This document shows positions 46,726-55,707 of a DNA stretch of 64,000 bases, in pieces. The stretch comes from Pseudarthrobacter enclensis (lineage in GTDB: Bacteria; Actinomycetota; Actinomycetes; Actinomycetales; Micrococcaceae), in contig NZ_KQ758607.1 in the NCBI RefSeq assembly GCF_001457025.1, positions 1 through 64,000 of the forward strand. The letters are read 5' to 3'. A model generated the notes under the pieces. The model was not told the origin of the DNA and did no database searches. It worked only from the letters and a program-made list of their open reading frames with translations. Every line of letters starts with the position of its first letter. Within the stretch, counting starts at the first letter, position 1. A program made the translations under genes and the position numbers.

Positions 46726-47370
46726 TCAACCGGCCTTCGCGGCCGTTGCTGCCTTGCGTTTCCGCGTTCCCATGACCACGGCCGCCGCTCCTGCGATGAG
46801 GCTCAGGACCAGCAGGACCCAGCCGGCAATGGTGAGGCCGGACGCCAAAGCCACCTGTCCGGCGTCGGGCGCCTCCGCGGCCAGCACGCCGTCAACGGCC
46901 ACGTTGGCCCACAACCGGACCACGACAAACAGCAGCGGCAGCGCCCACAGCACCCAGCGCAGCGCCTTCCGGGCCACGTTGGTGCCGATCAGCAGCAGCC
47001 AGGTGAACCCGAAGATCAGCGGAAACAGGGTGCCCGCAGTCTTGTGCACGTAGTTGAGCTGGCCGCGGGCATCGTCATCCATGACGCCGCGCAGTTCAGA
47101 GATGTACGCGGCGTCGAAGCCGCCCACCAGGGAATCGGGCATCGGCCGGCCGCTGGTCAGCTGGGTGAGCTGGTCCAGGGCCAGCAAATGCAGGTACCAG
47201 AAGAGGAACAGGCTGGCCACCACGCCGGCGATCAGGATCAGGTTGCTGTTGCCCTGTGCCTTCTCCGGGGTGCGGGCGGTGGTGGGGTTCAGCACCGGGG
47301 GGAGGTGGTGCTGCGGCACCGCCGCCTTCGCGCCGTGCTTCTTGATCCGCTGGGCAGGGGTTTTGGCCAT
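46726..47370 (-). CDS. Four-helix membrane protein of unknown function
   Basis: A 214-residue membrane protein with a basic cytoplasmic N-terminus (AQRIKKHGAKAAVPQHHLPP), about four helices and a basic C-terminus (GTRKRKAATAAKAG). Not assigned to a known family with confidence. Start ATG 47370 lies only 32 bp from the divergent inositol monophosphatase gene, so their promoters must overlap. The inverted repeat at its 3' end may terminate it. Confidence 0.75.
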   Translation of the reverse strand: MAKTPAQRIKKHGAKAAVPQHHLPPVLNPTTARTPEKAQGNSNLILIAGVVASLFLFWYLHLLALDQLTQLTSGRPMPDSLVGGFDAAYISELRGVMDDDARGQLNYVHKTAGTLFPLIFGFTWLLLIGTNVARKALRWVLWALPLLFVVVRLWANVAVDGVLAAEAPDAGQVALASGLTIAGWVLLVLSLIAGAAAVVMGTRKRKAATAAKAG

Positions 47371-47389
47371 GGCTCCATTATCCCGCCCC

Positions 47390-47395
47390 CTAGAC
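47390..47395 (+). promoter_or_regulatory. Candidate -10 of a leaderless transcript
   Basis: TAGACT ends 7 bases before the ATG at 47403. A transcript starting at the usual distance would begin at or next to the start codon, and no ribosome-binding site is present. This indicates leaderless translation. Confidence 0.5.
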
Positions 47396-47402
47396 TGAAG
47401 CC

Positions 47403-48233
47403 ATGACCATCGGCCGACACAGCGCAGCTGACCTTGACCCCGCACTTGACGATTACCAGCTCGCGGCAGCTCTGGTCCGGGAAGCCGGGCAACTGGCCCT
47501 CCTCATGCGGATGGCGGGCCTGCAGTCGCGGCAGAAGACCTCGGTCTCGGACGTGGTGACCGCAGCGGACCACGCGGCGGAGGAATACGTGCTGGAGCAG
47601 CTGCGCCGTTGCCGCCCCGGGGACGGCATCCTGGGGGAGGAGGGCGCCTCCGTGGCAGGAACCAGCGGCCGGACCTGGGTCATCGATCCGGTGGACGGCA
47701 CCTACAACTTCCTGCACGGTTCCACCTACTGGTGCTCGGCGATCGCGCTCAAGGACGAACGCGACGTGCTGCTGGGGGCCATCTTCCAGCCTGAGGAGGA
47801 CAAGTTGTGGCTGGGCGGCACCAGCCGTCCCGCCACGCTCAACGGAGACACCCTCACCGCCTACCGCGACAACCACGGGGAACGCAACGCAACCCCGGCC
47901 GCCCAACTGGGCGCCGCCACCTACATCCACCCCACCTGGCTGATGGACCCGCTCTGCGCCATGCCCTGGCACGCCGCAGCAACCTCCGCGGCAGCGCTGC
48001 GCATGCTCGGTTCAGGCTCCTGCGACCTGGGCAGGGTGGCCGACGGGCAGCTCGGCTGCTGGTTCCAGCACAGCTGCCCCGAGTGGGACTGGCTCCCCGG
48101 CAAGGCGATTGTCCGTGCCGCCGGCGGCGCCGTGGACACCGTCCGCGTCAACGGCCTGGAGTGGTTCATGGCGGGAGGAACGACGGCGGTCCGCGAGTTG
48201 CGTGCCGCGCTTGAATCCGGCTCGGTGGCCTGA
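47403..48233 (+). CDS. Inositol monophosphatase family protein
   Basis: A 276-residue metal-dependent phosphatase of the IMPase/FBPase/CysQ fold. Metal ligands are in GEEG (around residue 80), WVIDPVDGTYNF (about 97-108) and the C-terminal SCPEWDWLPGKAIVRAAGG. The substrate may be inositol phosphate, histidinol phosphate or another sugar phosphate. No ribosome-binding site precedes ATG 47403, consistent with a leaderless mRNA from TAGACT. The iol operon lies 8 kb away and is not obviously linked. Confidence 0.9.
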   Translation: MTIGRHSAADLDPALDDYQLAAALVREAGQLALLMRMAGLQSRQKTSVSDVVTAADHAAEEYVLEQLRRCRPGDGILGEEGASVAGTSGRTWVIDPVDGTYNFLHGSTYWCSAIALKDERDVLLGAIFQPEEDKLWLGGTSRPATLNGDTLTAYRDNHGERNATPAAQLGAATYIHPTWLMDPLCAMPWHAAATSAAALRMLGSGSCDLGRVADGQLGCWFQHSCPEWDWLPGKAIVRAAGGAVDTVRVNGLEWFMAGGTTAVRELRAALESGSVA

Positions 48234-48293
48234 GTCCGTCCCGGTTTCCGGCAGCGTCATCCACAGGCCGGGAGTGGGTGTCGGTCCCACCGC

Positions 48294-48299
48294 CTAGAC
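48294..48299 (+). promoter_or_regulatory. Candidate -10 of the helicase gene
   Basis: TAGACT lies 11 bases before ATG 48311. The transcript would have at most a handful of untranslated bases. Same layout as at 2.10 and 47.39 kb. Confidence 0.45.
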
Positions 48300-48310
48300 T
48301 TGTAGGCACC

Positions 48311-50821
48311 ATGGATATGTTGTTTGACCCGTACTCTGACGGACCGTTCAAGGCTGCCCCCGCCACCGCTGCCCGCACCAGGACCAGCCCGGAAGGCGTG
48401 GCAACTGCGGCAGGACCGGGCGGCATGGTGCCCGGCGGGCACTCCGCGGACCAGCACGGGTCCGGACAGCGCCACGGCGGACGCATTGACCCCGGCAAAC
48501 TCCTGGAGGGGCTGAACCCGCAGCAGGAAGAAGCCGTCAAACACGCCGGATCAGCCCTGCTGATCGTGGCAGGTGCCGGATCAGGCAAAACGCGCGTGCT
48601 CAGTAACCGCATCGCCTACCTGATTGCCACCGGCCGCGCCCACCACGGGGAAATCCTGGCCATCACCTTCACCAACAAGGCGGCTGCCGAGATGCGCGAA
48701 CGCATCGAGGCGCTGGTGGGAGGCCGGGCCAAAATCATGTGGATCTCCACGTTCCACTCGTCCTGCGTGCGCATCCTCCGCCAGGAGGCCGCCAACGTGG
48801 GGCTGAAGTCCAACTTCTCCATCTACGACTCCGCCGACTCGCTGCGCCTGGTCACGCAGGTGTCAAAGGCCCTGGACCTGGACCCCAAGAAGTTCGCGCC
48901 CAAGGCCATCCAGCACAAGATCTCGGCGCTCAAGAACGAGCTCATCGACGCCGATTCCTACGCCTCCGCCGCGAACTACAACGATCCGTTCGAACAGGCC
49001 GTGGCGGATGTCTACAAGGGATACACGCAGCGGCTCCGCCAGGCCAACGCCATGGACTTCGACGACCTCATCGCCGAAACCGTCTACATGTTCCGGGCGT
49101 TCCCGGCGCTCGCAGAGTCCTACCGGCGGCGGTTCCGCCACGTCCTGGTGGACGAGTACCAGGACACCAACCACGCCCAGTACGCGCTGGTCCGCGAAAT
49201 CGTGGGTGAAGGCCCGGGGGCGTCGGAGCTGACCGTGGTGGGCGACTCCGACCAGTCCATCTACGCCTTCCGCGGCGCCGACATCCGCAATATCGTGGAG
49301 TTCGAGAAGGACTACCCTGAGGCGCACACCATCAAGCTGGAGCAGAACTACCGCTCCACCCAAAACATCCTCACCGCCGCCAACTCCGTCATTTCGCGGA
49401 ACCCCAACCGGCCCGAGAAACGGCTGTGGACGGCCGAAGGGGAAGGCCACAAGATCATCGGGTATGTCGGCGAAAACGAGCACGACGAAGCCCAGTTCAT
49501 TGCCAAGGAGATCGACCGGCTCCAGGACGAGGAAAACCTCCGCCCCGGGGACGTCGCCATTTTCTACCGCACCAACGCCCAGTCCCGCTCCATTGAAGAC
49601 GTACTGGTACGGGTCGGCCTCCCGTACAAGGTGGTGGGCGGCACCCGGTTCTACGAGCGCAAGGAAATCAAGGACGCCCTCGCGTACCTGCGCGTCCTGG
49701 TCAACCCGGACGACGACGTCAACCTGCGCCGGGTGCTCAACGAGCCAAAGCGCGGGATCGGCGACCGCGCGGAAGGCGCCGTGGCGGCGCTGGCGCAGCG
49801 GGAACGCATTTCCTTCATGGCCGCGGCACGCCGGGCCGACCAGGCACCGGCCATGGCCACCCGGTCGGTCAACGCTGTCCTGGGCTTCGTGAAGCTGCTG
49901 GACGACCTCGCCGAAGTTGCTGCGGGTTCCGGAGCAGCCGCCGCACTGGAAGCGGTCCTGGAGCAGACCGGCTACCTGGCCGCGCTGCGTTCCAGCACCG
50001 ACCCCCAGGACGAGTCCAGGGTGGAAAACCTTGCCGAGCTCGTGGCAGTGGTCCGCGAATACGAACGCGACAACCCGGAAGGCTCCCTGGAGGCCTTCTT
50101 GGAACAGGTGTCCCTGGTGGCGGATGCGGACCAGATCCCGGATGCGCCGGGGGCCGACATCGATTCCGCCGTCGCGGAGGCAAAACGGCTGGGCGTGGTG
50201 ACCCTGATGACGCTGCATACGGCCAAGGGCCTGGAATTCCCCGTGGTGTTCCTGACCGGCATGGAACACGGACTCTTCCCGCACCAGCGCTCTGCCACGG
50301 ACCCCAAGGAACTCGCCGAGGAACGCCGGCTCGCCTACGTAGGCCTGACGCGCGCCCGAAAGCGCCTGTACGTCACACGGTCCGAGGTCCGGAGCATGTG
50401 GGGCCAGAGCCAGTACAACCCTGCCAGCCAGTTCCTCGAGGAAATACCCGCGGACCTGCTGGACTGGAAACGCGAAGGGACCACCAGGCAGGCGGGCAGT
50501 TGGGGCGGCGGATCGATAAGCTCCGGCCGTTACAGCGGCTCCTTCTGGGGTGCAGGCACCGCCCGCGGAACAGGAGCCGACCCCTCGGCAGGCTTCAACG
50601 CGGACGTCCCGGCGGCCATTGCACGGAACCGGGTGCAGCCGCAAAAGGAGATTATCGCCGTCAGCGTGGGGGACAAGGTCAACCACACCAGCTTCGGCAA
50701 TGGCACCGTGCTGGCGGTGGAAGGTGCGGGTGACAAGACCGTGGCCAAGGTGAAGTTCGACGTCGGGGAGAAGCGCCTGCTGCTGCGTTACGCGCCGCTC
50801 ACCAAGCTCGACGCGCAGTAG
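48311..50821 (+). CDS. pcrA: ATP-dependent DNA helicase PcrA/UvrD
   Basis: An 836-residue superfamily 1A 3'-5' helicase for nucleotide-excision repair, replication restart and clearing of RecA filaments. Motifs: GAGSGKTRVLSNRI (I), TFTNKAAAEMRERI (Ia), LVDEYQDTNHAQY (II), VGDSDQSIYAFRGAD (III), EQNYRSTQNIL (IV), LMTLHTAKGLEFPVVFL (V) and EERRLAYVGLTRARKRLY (VI). The first 60 residues are a Gly/Pro-rich extension. The C-terminal 55 residues form a Tudor-like RNA polymerase-binding domain (VGDKVNHTSFGNGTVLAVEG). Confidence 0.96.
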   Translation: MDMLFDPYSDGPFKAAPATAARTRTSPEGVATAAGPGGMVPGGHSADQHGSGQRHGGRIDPGKLLEGLNPQQEEAVKHAGSALLIVAGAGSGKTRVLSNRIAYLIATGRAHHGEILAITFTNKAAAEMRERIEALVGGRAKIMWISTFHSSCVRILRQEAANVGLKSNFSIYDSADSLRLVTQVSKALDLDPKKFAPKAIQHKISALKNELIDADSYASAANYNDPFEQAVADVYKGYTQRLRQANAMDFDDLIAETVYMFRAFPALAESYRRRFRHVLVDEYQDTNHAQYALVREIVGEGPGASELTVVGDSDQSIYAFRGADIRNIVEFEKDYPEAHTIKLEQNYRSTQNILTAANSVISRNPNRPEKRLWTAEGEGHKIIGYVGENEHDEAQFIAKEIDRLQDEENLRPGDVAIFYRTNAQSRSIEDVLVRVGLPYKVVGGTRFYERKEIKDALAYLRVLVNPDDDVNLRRVLNEPKRGIGDRAEGAVAALAQRERISFMAAARRADQAPAMATRSVNAVLGFVKLLDDLAEVAAGSGAAAALEAVLEQTGYLAALRSSTDPQDESRVENLAELVAVVREYERDNPEGSLEAFLEQVSLVADADQIPDAPGADIDSAVAEAKRLGVVTLMTLHTAKGLEFPVVFLTGMEHGLFPHQRSATDPKELAEERRLAYVGLTRARKRLYVTRSEVRSMWGQSQYNPASQFLEEIPADLLDWKREGTTRQAGSWGGGSISSGRYSGSFWGAGTARGTGADPSAGFNADVPAAIARNRVQPQKEIIAVSVGDKVNHTSFGNGTVLAVEGAGDKTVAKVKFDVGEKRLLLRYAPLTKLDAQ

Positions 50822-50925
50822 GCTTCAAAGCCCCCGCGGAGGAACCCGGCGGCGCCGCCGGCATTGTGGAAGGCGCCGGGCCGCCGTCGTCCGCCTGAAG
50901 CCCGCCATGAAGCATAATGGAGGCC

Positions 50926-51633
50926 ATGCGACGGACTGTATGGGGGATGCTCGCCGCCCTGCTGCTGGTGGGTGCCACGGCCTGCAGTGTCACCACTGAG
51001 GACCCTGACTACGTTCCGCCGGCGCCACTGGCGCCCCTGGAACAGCTGAAACAGGCCGCCCTGGCCAACCCCGGCGATTTCACCAACGGTGACGACGTCC
51101 TGTCCTTTGCCACGGAAGACCGGAACATCGTCTGCTCCCTCACCTCGGCCCGCGGCGAGCACGTCAACCTGCCGTACGAGCCGAACAACTTCAGCGACAC
51201 TGCCAACAACAAGCTCGCCACGGTGCCCGTTGCCCACTGCGAACTGGCCGCATACCCGCAGCCGGCCCGGGAGGACGTCAAAGACGACTGCGCCGGGACC
51301 AACCTCGGCTACTTGGGCGGCGTGGCCTTCCTGACCCCGGACAGTGCCCGGTACGGCGAATGCCGCTCCGGGCTGACGCTGACCGAAGCAACCTACGGGT
51401 CCAACGGCAGCAAGGCCGGGCCCCTGCAGCAACTGCACGTCCTGGCCGACGGACAGAACCTCGAACGCAACGGGCTGCGCTGTTCGGCCTACAACGGCGG
51501 CGTGGCATGCGGAAACGTCTCGGCAGGGGTGGGGTTCTTCGTTTCCGGACAGAAATATGAACTCTTCGCCCCGGTCGCTCCCGGCCCGGCGGGCAGCCCT
51601 CCGGCGCTGGCAGAGCCCTCAAAAACCCCGTAA
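50926..51633 (+). CDS. Hypothetical secreted lipoprotein
   Basis: A 235-residue lipoprotein: MRRTVWGMLAALLLVGATAC is a signal with lipobox VGATAC. The exported part carries eight cysteines (for example NIVCSLTS, AHCELAAY, DDCAGTN, YGECRSG, LRCSAYN, VACGNVS), probably forming disulfides. Family unknown. GGAGG lies 2 bases before ATG 50926, which is tight; ATG 50917 is an alternative start. A terminator overlaps its stop. Confidence 0.78.
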   Translation: MRRTVWGMLAALLLVGATACSVTTEDPDYVPPAPLAPLEQLKQAALANPGDFTNGDDVLSFATEDRNIVCSLTSARGEHVNLPYEPNNFSDTANNKLATVPVAHCELAAYPQPAREDVKDDCAGTNLGYLGGVAFLTPDSARYGECRSGLTLTEATYGSNGSKAGPLQQLHVLADGQNLERNGLRCSAYNGGVACGNVSAGVGFFVSGQKYELFAPVAPGPAGSPPALAEPSKTP

Positions 51634-51647
51634 TTCCGCGGTTTTTC
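51621..51647. terminator. Terminator overlapping the lipoprotein stop codon
   Basis: AAAAACCCCG and CGCGGTTTTT flank TAATTC. The stop codon TAA is in the loop. A-run and T-run on both sides allow action in both directions. Confidence 0.7.
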
Positions 51648-51857
51648 TACGCTCCATAGAATAGTGTCGTTACTCACATAAGAGGTAGTCTGGGACGGCC
51701 CGGTCCTCCCAAAGGACTAGAGTTCCCCATGGAGCATTACGCCGCGTGGCTCGTTTCCAGACAGGCCGCCGGTGCGTGCAATCCGCAGCCCGGTCACCCT
51801 CATATCGTTGGTGTCCGGCTGTAAAGAAACTACTTCGACGTAGAAGGACACTAAACC

Positions 51858-53027
51858 GTGGACCTGTTTGAATACCAGGCGCGCGATATGTTCGAGGCGC
51901 ACGGTGTACCCGTGCTGGCCGGCATCGTGGCGCACACCCCTGAAGAAGCAAAGGCAGCTGCCGAAAAGATCGGCGGCGTTACTGTCGTCAAGGCACAGGT
52001 CAAGGTTGGCGGCCGCGGCAAGGCCGGCGGCGTCAAGGTCGCAAAGTCCGCTGATGAGGCACTTGAGCACTCCACCAACATCCTGGGCATGGACATCAAG
52101 GGCCACACCGTCAACAAGGTGATGATCGCCCAGGGTGCGGACATCGCCGAGGAATACTACTTCTCCGTCCTGCTGGACCGGGCCAACCGCAACTACCTGG
52201 CCATGTGCTCGGTTGAAGGCGGCATGGAAATCGAACAGCTCGCCGTCGAACGCCCCGAGGCCCTGGCGAAGATCGCCATTGACCCCGCGGTCGGCATCGA
52301 CCAGGCCAAGGCCGACGAAATCGTCGCAGCCGCCGGCTTCGCTGAGGAACTGCGCGGCAAGGTCGCCGATGTCATCCTCAAGCTCTGGGACGTCTTCAAG
52401 AAGGAAGACGCCACCCTGGTGGAGGTCAACCCGCTCGTCAAGACCGGCGCCGGCGACATCGTCGCACTGGACGGCAAGGTCTCCCTGGACGAGAACGCCG
52501 AGTTCCGCCACGCCAAGCACGCCCAGCTTGAAGACAAGGACGCCGCAGATCCGCTTGAGGCCAAGGCAAAGGCGCAGGACCTCAACTACGTCAAGCTCGA
52601 CGGCGAAGTAGGCATCATCGGCAACGGCGCAGGCCTGGTCATGTCCACCCTGGACGTCGTTGCCTACGCCGGCGAAAACCACGGCAACGTCAAGCCCGCC
52701 AACTTCCTGGACATCGGAGGCGGCGCCTCCGCAGAGGTCATGGCCGCAGGCCTGGACGTCATCCTGGGCGACGAGCAGGTCAAGTCCGTGTTCGTCAACG
52801 TCTTCGGTGGCATCACCGCCTGCGACGCGGTCGCCAAGGGCATCGTGGGCGCACTGGCCGAGCTCGGCCACACCGCCAACAAGCCGCTGGTAGTCCGCCT
52901 CGACGGCAACAACGTCGAGGAAGGCCGCCGCATCCTGAACGAGGCCAACCACCCGCTGGTTACCCTGGCCGCCACCATGGACGAGGGCGCCGACAAGGCC
53001 GCCGAGCTCGCCAACGCAGCTAAGTAA
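51858..53027 (+). CDS. sucC: Succinate-CoA ligase (ADP-forming), beta subunit
   Basis: A 389-residue ATP-grasp subunit that binds nucleotide and succinate in the TCA cycle enzyme converting succinyl-CoA to succinate with ATP formation. Visible: [60 protein letters not shown], and [16 protein letters not shown] 51858 follows GAAGGA. It is the first gene of the sucCD operon, with a 5' leader of up to 200 bases in which no other gene is seen. Confidence 0.97.
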   Translation: MDLFEYQARDMFEAHGVPVLAGIVAHTPEEAKAAAEKIGGVTVVKAQVKVGGRGKAGGVKVAKSADEALEHSTNILGMDIKGHTVNKVMIAQGADIAEEYYFSVLLDRANRNYLAMCSVEGGMEIEQLAVERPEALAKIAIDPAVGIDQAKADEIVAAAGFAEELRGKVADVILKLWDVFKKEDATLVEVNPLVKTGAGDIVALDGKVSLDENAEFRHAKHAQLEDKDAADPLEAKAKAQDLNYVKLDGEVGIIGNGAGLVMSTLDVVAYAGENHGNVKPANFLDIGGGASAEVMAAGLDVILGDEQVKSVFVNVFGGITACDAVAKGIVGALAELGHTANKPLVVRLDGNNVEEGRRILNEANHPLVTLAATMDEGADKAAELANAAK

Positions 53028-53038
53028 AGGGACGCACC

Positions 53039-53941
53039 ATGTCTATCTACCTCAACAAGGACTCCAAGGTCATCGTCCAGGGCATCACCGGCGGCGAAGG
53101 CACCAAGCACACCGCCCTGATGCTCAAGGCCGGCACCAACATCGTGGGCGGCGTCAACGCCCGCAAGGCCGGCACCACTGTCCTGCACGGCGACAAGGAA
53201 ATCACCGTCTTCGGCACCGTCAAGGAAGCCATGGCGGAAACCGGCGCGGACGTCTCCATCGTCTTCGTCCCGCCGGCATTCACCAAGGCAGCCGTGGTTG
53301 AAGCCATCGAGGCAGGCATCGGCCTGGTCGTGGTCATCACCGAAGGCGTCCCGGTCCAGGACTCCGCCGAATTCTGGGCACTTGCCCAGGCCACGGTAGA
53401 CGCCGACGGCAAGCAGGTCACCCGCATCATCGGACCGAACTGCCCCGGCATCATCACCCCCGGCGAAGCACTGGTGGGCATCACCCCCGCCAACATCACC
53501 GGCAAGGGCCCCATCGGCCTCGTGTCCAAGTCCGGCACCCTGACCTACCAGATGATGTACGAACTGCGCGACCTGGGCTTCTCCACGGCCATCGGCATCG
53601 GCGGCGACCCCATCATCGGCACCACCCACATCGACGCCCTGGCCGCCTTCGAGGCTGACCCCGAAACCAAGGCCATCGTCATGATCGGTGAAATCGGTGG
53701 CGACGCCGAAGAACGCGCAGCCGACTTCATCAAGGCGAACGTCACCAAGCCGGTTGTCGGCTACGTGGCCGGCTTCACCGCCCCCGAAGGCAAGACCATG
53801 GGCCACGCGGGCGCCATCGTCTCCGGTTCCGCCGGAACCGCCCAGGCCAAGAAGGAAGCCCTCGAAGCTGCCGGCGTGAAGGTCGGCAAGACGCCGTCCG
53901 AGACCGCCAAGCTGCTGCGCGAGGTCTACGCAGCCCTCTAG
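53039..53941 (+). CDS. sucD: Succinate-CoA ligase, alpha subunit
   Basis: A 300-residue subunit that binds CoA and carries the phospho-histidine (His256 in [10 protein letters not shown]). The CoA-binding Rossmann part opens [22 protein letters not shown], and the [16 protein letters not shown] and [16 protein letters not shown] motifs are intact. It starts 12 bp after sucC. A long terminator follows. Confidence 0.97.
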   Translation: MSIYLNKDSKVIVQGITGGEGTKHTALMLKAGTNIVGGVNARKAGTTVLHGDKEITVFGTVKEAMAETGADVSIVFVPPAFTKAAVVEAIEAGIGLVVVITEGVPVQDSAEFWALAQATVDADGKQVTRIIGPNCPGIITPGEALVGITPANITGKGPIGLVSKSGTLTYQMMYELRDLGFSTAIGIGGDPIIGTTHIDALAAFEADPETKAIVMIGEIGGDAEERAADFIKANVTKPVVGYVAGFTAPEGKTMGHAGAIVSGSAGTAQAKKEALEAAGVKVGKTPSETAKLLREVYAAL

Positions 53942-53955
53942 GGTCCCACCCGCCG

Positions 53956-54004
53956 CAAAGCGGCACCTCCGCCGTCCTTCGGGACAGCGGGGGTGCCGCT
54001 TTTT
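53956..54004 (+). terminator. Terminator after sucCD
   Basis: AAAGCGGCACC pairs with GGTGCCGCTTT around an internal CCGC/GCGG stem and loop, followed by a T-run. Strong intrinsic terminator. Confidence 0.9.
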
Positions 54005-54117
54005 GCTGTTAAGGCAGTGTTGCCAAGCACGACGGCGGTCCCGCGCCCGGGCGCCCACGGCCGCCCGCCGCCGTCGTGCTGCTGCTCCGTCGTCGCTGGG
54101 CCTTGGACCTGGTCCTG

Positions 54118-54600
54118 TCAGACTTTGGCCGCGTTGAGCAGTTCGTCCAGCCGTTCATACCCTTCCGTCATGCCACCCTCCATGCCGGACTGTGCCATGC
54201 CGTCCCGCGCTTCCAGGCTGGGGTAGACCGAGTGCCCGCGCAGCCTGCACCGGCCGCCGCCGAGGTCCTCGAACGTCATGTATTCCAGGCTCACGACATC
54301 GGGGTACCCGCCGAATTCGAAGGTCTGCAGGGCAAATTCATTCTCGCGGACGGTGTGGAAGACACCTTTGAACTCGTAGGGGATGCCCTCAGTGCCGGTG
54401 TGGATGTACCGGTACGTTCCGCCGCTGCGGAAGTCGTAGTGGTCCATCTCCATTTTCATGCCGCGGGGCCCGAGCCACTGGGTTATCAGGTCCGGCTCCT
54501 TGTGGGCGCGGAACACATCCGCGACGGGGAAGTCGAACTCGCGCTCGTAGTCAATGAAGGGCAGGCCTTCGGGAACCGTCAGTTTCAGGGGATTGTTCAT
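54118..54600 (-). CDS. SRPBCC/AHSA1-type protein
   Basis: A 160-residue START-like (Bet v1-type) protein: FDFPVADVFRAHKEPDLITQWLGPRGM opens the domain and YEFKGVFHTVRENEFALQTF, SLEYMTFEDLGGGRCRL follow. The fold has a hydrophobic pocket, but no ligand is known. Its start ATG 54600 overlaps the stop of the ArsR-type regulator (ATGA). Such ArsR-SRPBCC pairs are common in bacteria and are probably regulated by their own repressor. Confidence 0.88.
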   Translation of the reverse strand: MNNPLKLTVPEGLPFIDYEREFDFPVADVFRAHKEPDLITQWLGPRGMKMEMDHYDFRSGGTYRYIHTGTEGIPYEFKGVFHTVRENEFALQTFEFGGYPDVVSLEYMTFEDLGGGRCRLRGHSVYPSLEARDGMAQSGMEGGMTEGYERLDELLNAAKV

Positions 54601-54956
54601 GATGTGTCCTTCGACGTGGCGCCGCTTCGCCCGGCGCTGGATTGAAGCACGGCATCCAAGGTGCGGAACTGCGCCTCGCGGACCAGCCGGTATTGGTCGA
54701 TCCACGCCGTCAGCGCCTCGAGCCGTGCGGGGTTCAGGTGGACGGGCCTGCGCTGGGCATCCCGGGTCCGGGTGACCAGTTGAGCCTGCTCGAGTACCTG
54801 GATGTGCTTCGAGACCGCCTGTTTGGAAATCTCGAAAGGCTCCGCCAGTTCATTCACGGTGGCCGGCCCCCGGCTCAGCCGGGCGATGATGCTTCGGCGC
54901 ACGGGGTCGGCCAGGGCCAGGAAGGCCACGTCCAGTGCCGCGTCGTCGGGCCCCAT
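54597..54956 (-). CDS. ArsR-type winged-helix regulator
   Basis: A 119-residue repressor with one winged-helix domain (LADPVRRSIIARLSRGPATV, ELAEPFEISKQAVSKHIQVL). No clustered cysteines, so it is not a metal sensor of the classical kind. It is cotranslated with the SRPBCC gene. A perfect 36-bp palindrome sits 35 bp upstream of its start and is the likely operator. Confidence 0.93.
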   Translation of the reverse strand: MGPDDAALDVAFLALADPVRRSIIARLSRGPATVNELAEPFEISKQAVSKHIQVLEQAQLVTRTRDAQRRPVHLNPARLEALTAWIDQYRLVREAQFRTLDAVLQSSAGRSGATSKDTS

Positions 54957-54990
54957 GCCGTTCCCTGCTTTCCGAATGGACCAGCTCTGT

Positions 54991-55026
54991 AAACAACCAA
55001 TCAGTTGATCAACTGATTGGTTGTTT
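54991..55026. promoter_or_regulatory. Perfect 36-bp palindrome upstream of the ArsR-SRPBCC pair
   Basis: AAACAACCAATCAGTTGA is followed at once by its exact reverse complement. It probably is a double operator site of the ArsR-type regulator; the core CAATCAGTTGATCAACTGAT is AT-rich in a GC-rich genome. It could also form a cruciform or hairpin. Confidence 0.85.
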
Positions 55027-55085
55027 AAGGGTACTGCTGCACTCGGCGGTCGGCAAGGAAAATCCTTGTCTTTGTCGACAGCAGT

Positions 55086-55108
55086 TTGTTAGTATGTCAG
55101 TACAAACC
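55086..55108 (+). promoter_or_regulatory. Operator-like sequence A (tautomerase)
   Basis: TTGTT then AGTATGTCAGTACAAACC. Apart from one base, the 23 bp recur at 55564-55586 ahead of the iol operon. TTGT at the left and ACAA at the right make a loose dyad. On the minus strand TGTACTGACA fits 9 of 10 positions of the C. glutamicum IolR motif KGWCHTRACA as I recall it. Confidence 0.7.
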
Positions 55109-55128
55109 CTTCAAAAGGAGATCATTCC

Positions 55129-55533
55129 ATGCCCCTGGTTCGCATTGACGTTAACGAAGGCCGCAGCCCTGAGGAGCTGCAGCGGCTCAGCCGCGGAATC
55201 CACGATGCCATCCTTGCCGAGTACGGCATTCCGGAACGTGACTACTTCCACATCCTCACCGAGCACCCGAGGGGCCAGATTGTGGCGCAGGATGCCGGGC
55301 TGGGATTCGAGCGCACCGGGGGAGTGGTGATGATCCAGATCTTCACCCAGGGCGGCCGTTCGCAGGATGCCAAGCAGAGCCTCTTTGCCGCCGTCGCGAG
55401 CAAGCTGTCCGCCGAGGGGGTGGCCGGCGAGGACGTCTTTATCGGGTACGTCGAAAACACTGCCGGTGACTGGTCCTTCGGCTACGGAAGGGCGCAGTAC
55501 GTTACGGGCGAGCTTGCGGTTCCCAGGAAGTAG
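55129..55533 (+). CDS. Tautomerase family protein
   Basis: A 134-residue protein of the 4-oxalocrotonate tautomerase superfamily. The catalytic proline is residue 2 (MPLVRIDVNEGRS), exposed after Met removal. The length is that of the longer (two-repeat or MIF-like) members. AAAAGGAG lies 8 bases before ATG 55129. An operator shared with the iol operon suggests a link to inositol or a related sugar acid, though no such reaction is known to me. Confidence 0.88.
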   Translation: MPLVRIDVNEGRSPEELQRLSRGIHDAILAEYGIPERDYFHILTEHPRGQIVAQDAGLGFERTGGVVMIQIFTQGGRSQDAKQSLFAAVASKLSAEGVAGEDVFIGYVENTAGDWSFGYGRAQYVTGELAVPRK

Positions 55534-55563
55534 CATCGCGCAAAATTAGCGCGCTCCAAAGTG

Positions 55564-55586
55564 TTGTAAGTATGTCAGTACAAACC
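55564..55586 (+). promoter_or_regulatory. Operator-like sequence B (iol operon), with TTGACA beside it
   Basis: TTGTA then AGTATGTCAGTACAAACC, identical to sequence A except for one base. Two bases on, TTGACA (55588-55593) reads as a -35 element, so a repressor here would block iol transcription. The extra match in the left arm (TTGTA facing TACAA) makes B more symmetrical than A. Confidence 0.75.
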
Positions 55587-55707
55587 TTTGACAGGACAAT
55601 TTATCTAAGGCAAAGTAGTGCTTGTGGCCCACACCACGGCCTGCCAGTCCCAGGAACAGCCGCCCTCAAAGGTTCACCGTTCCACACCAGAAAGGTCCAC
55701 GATTCCC

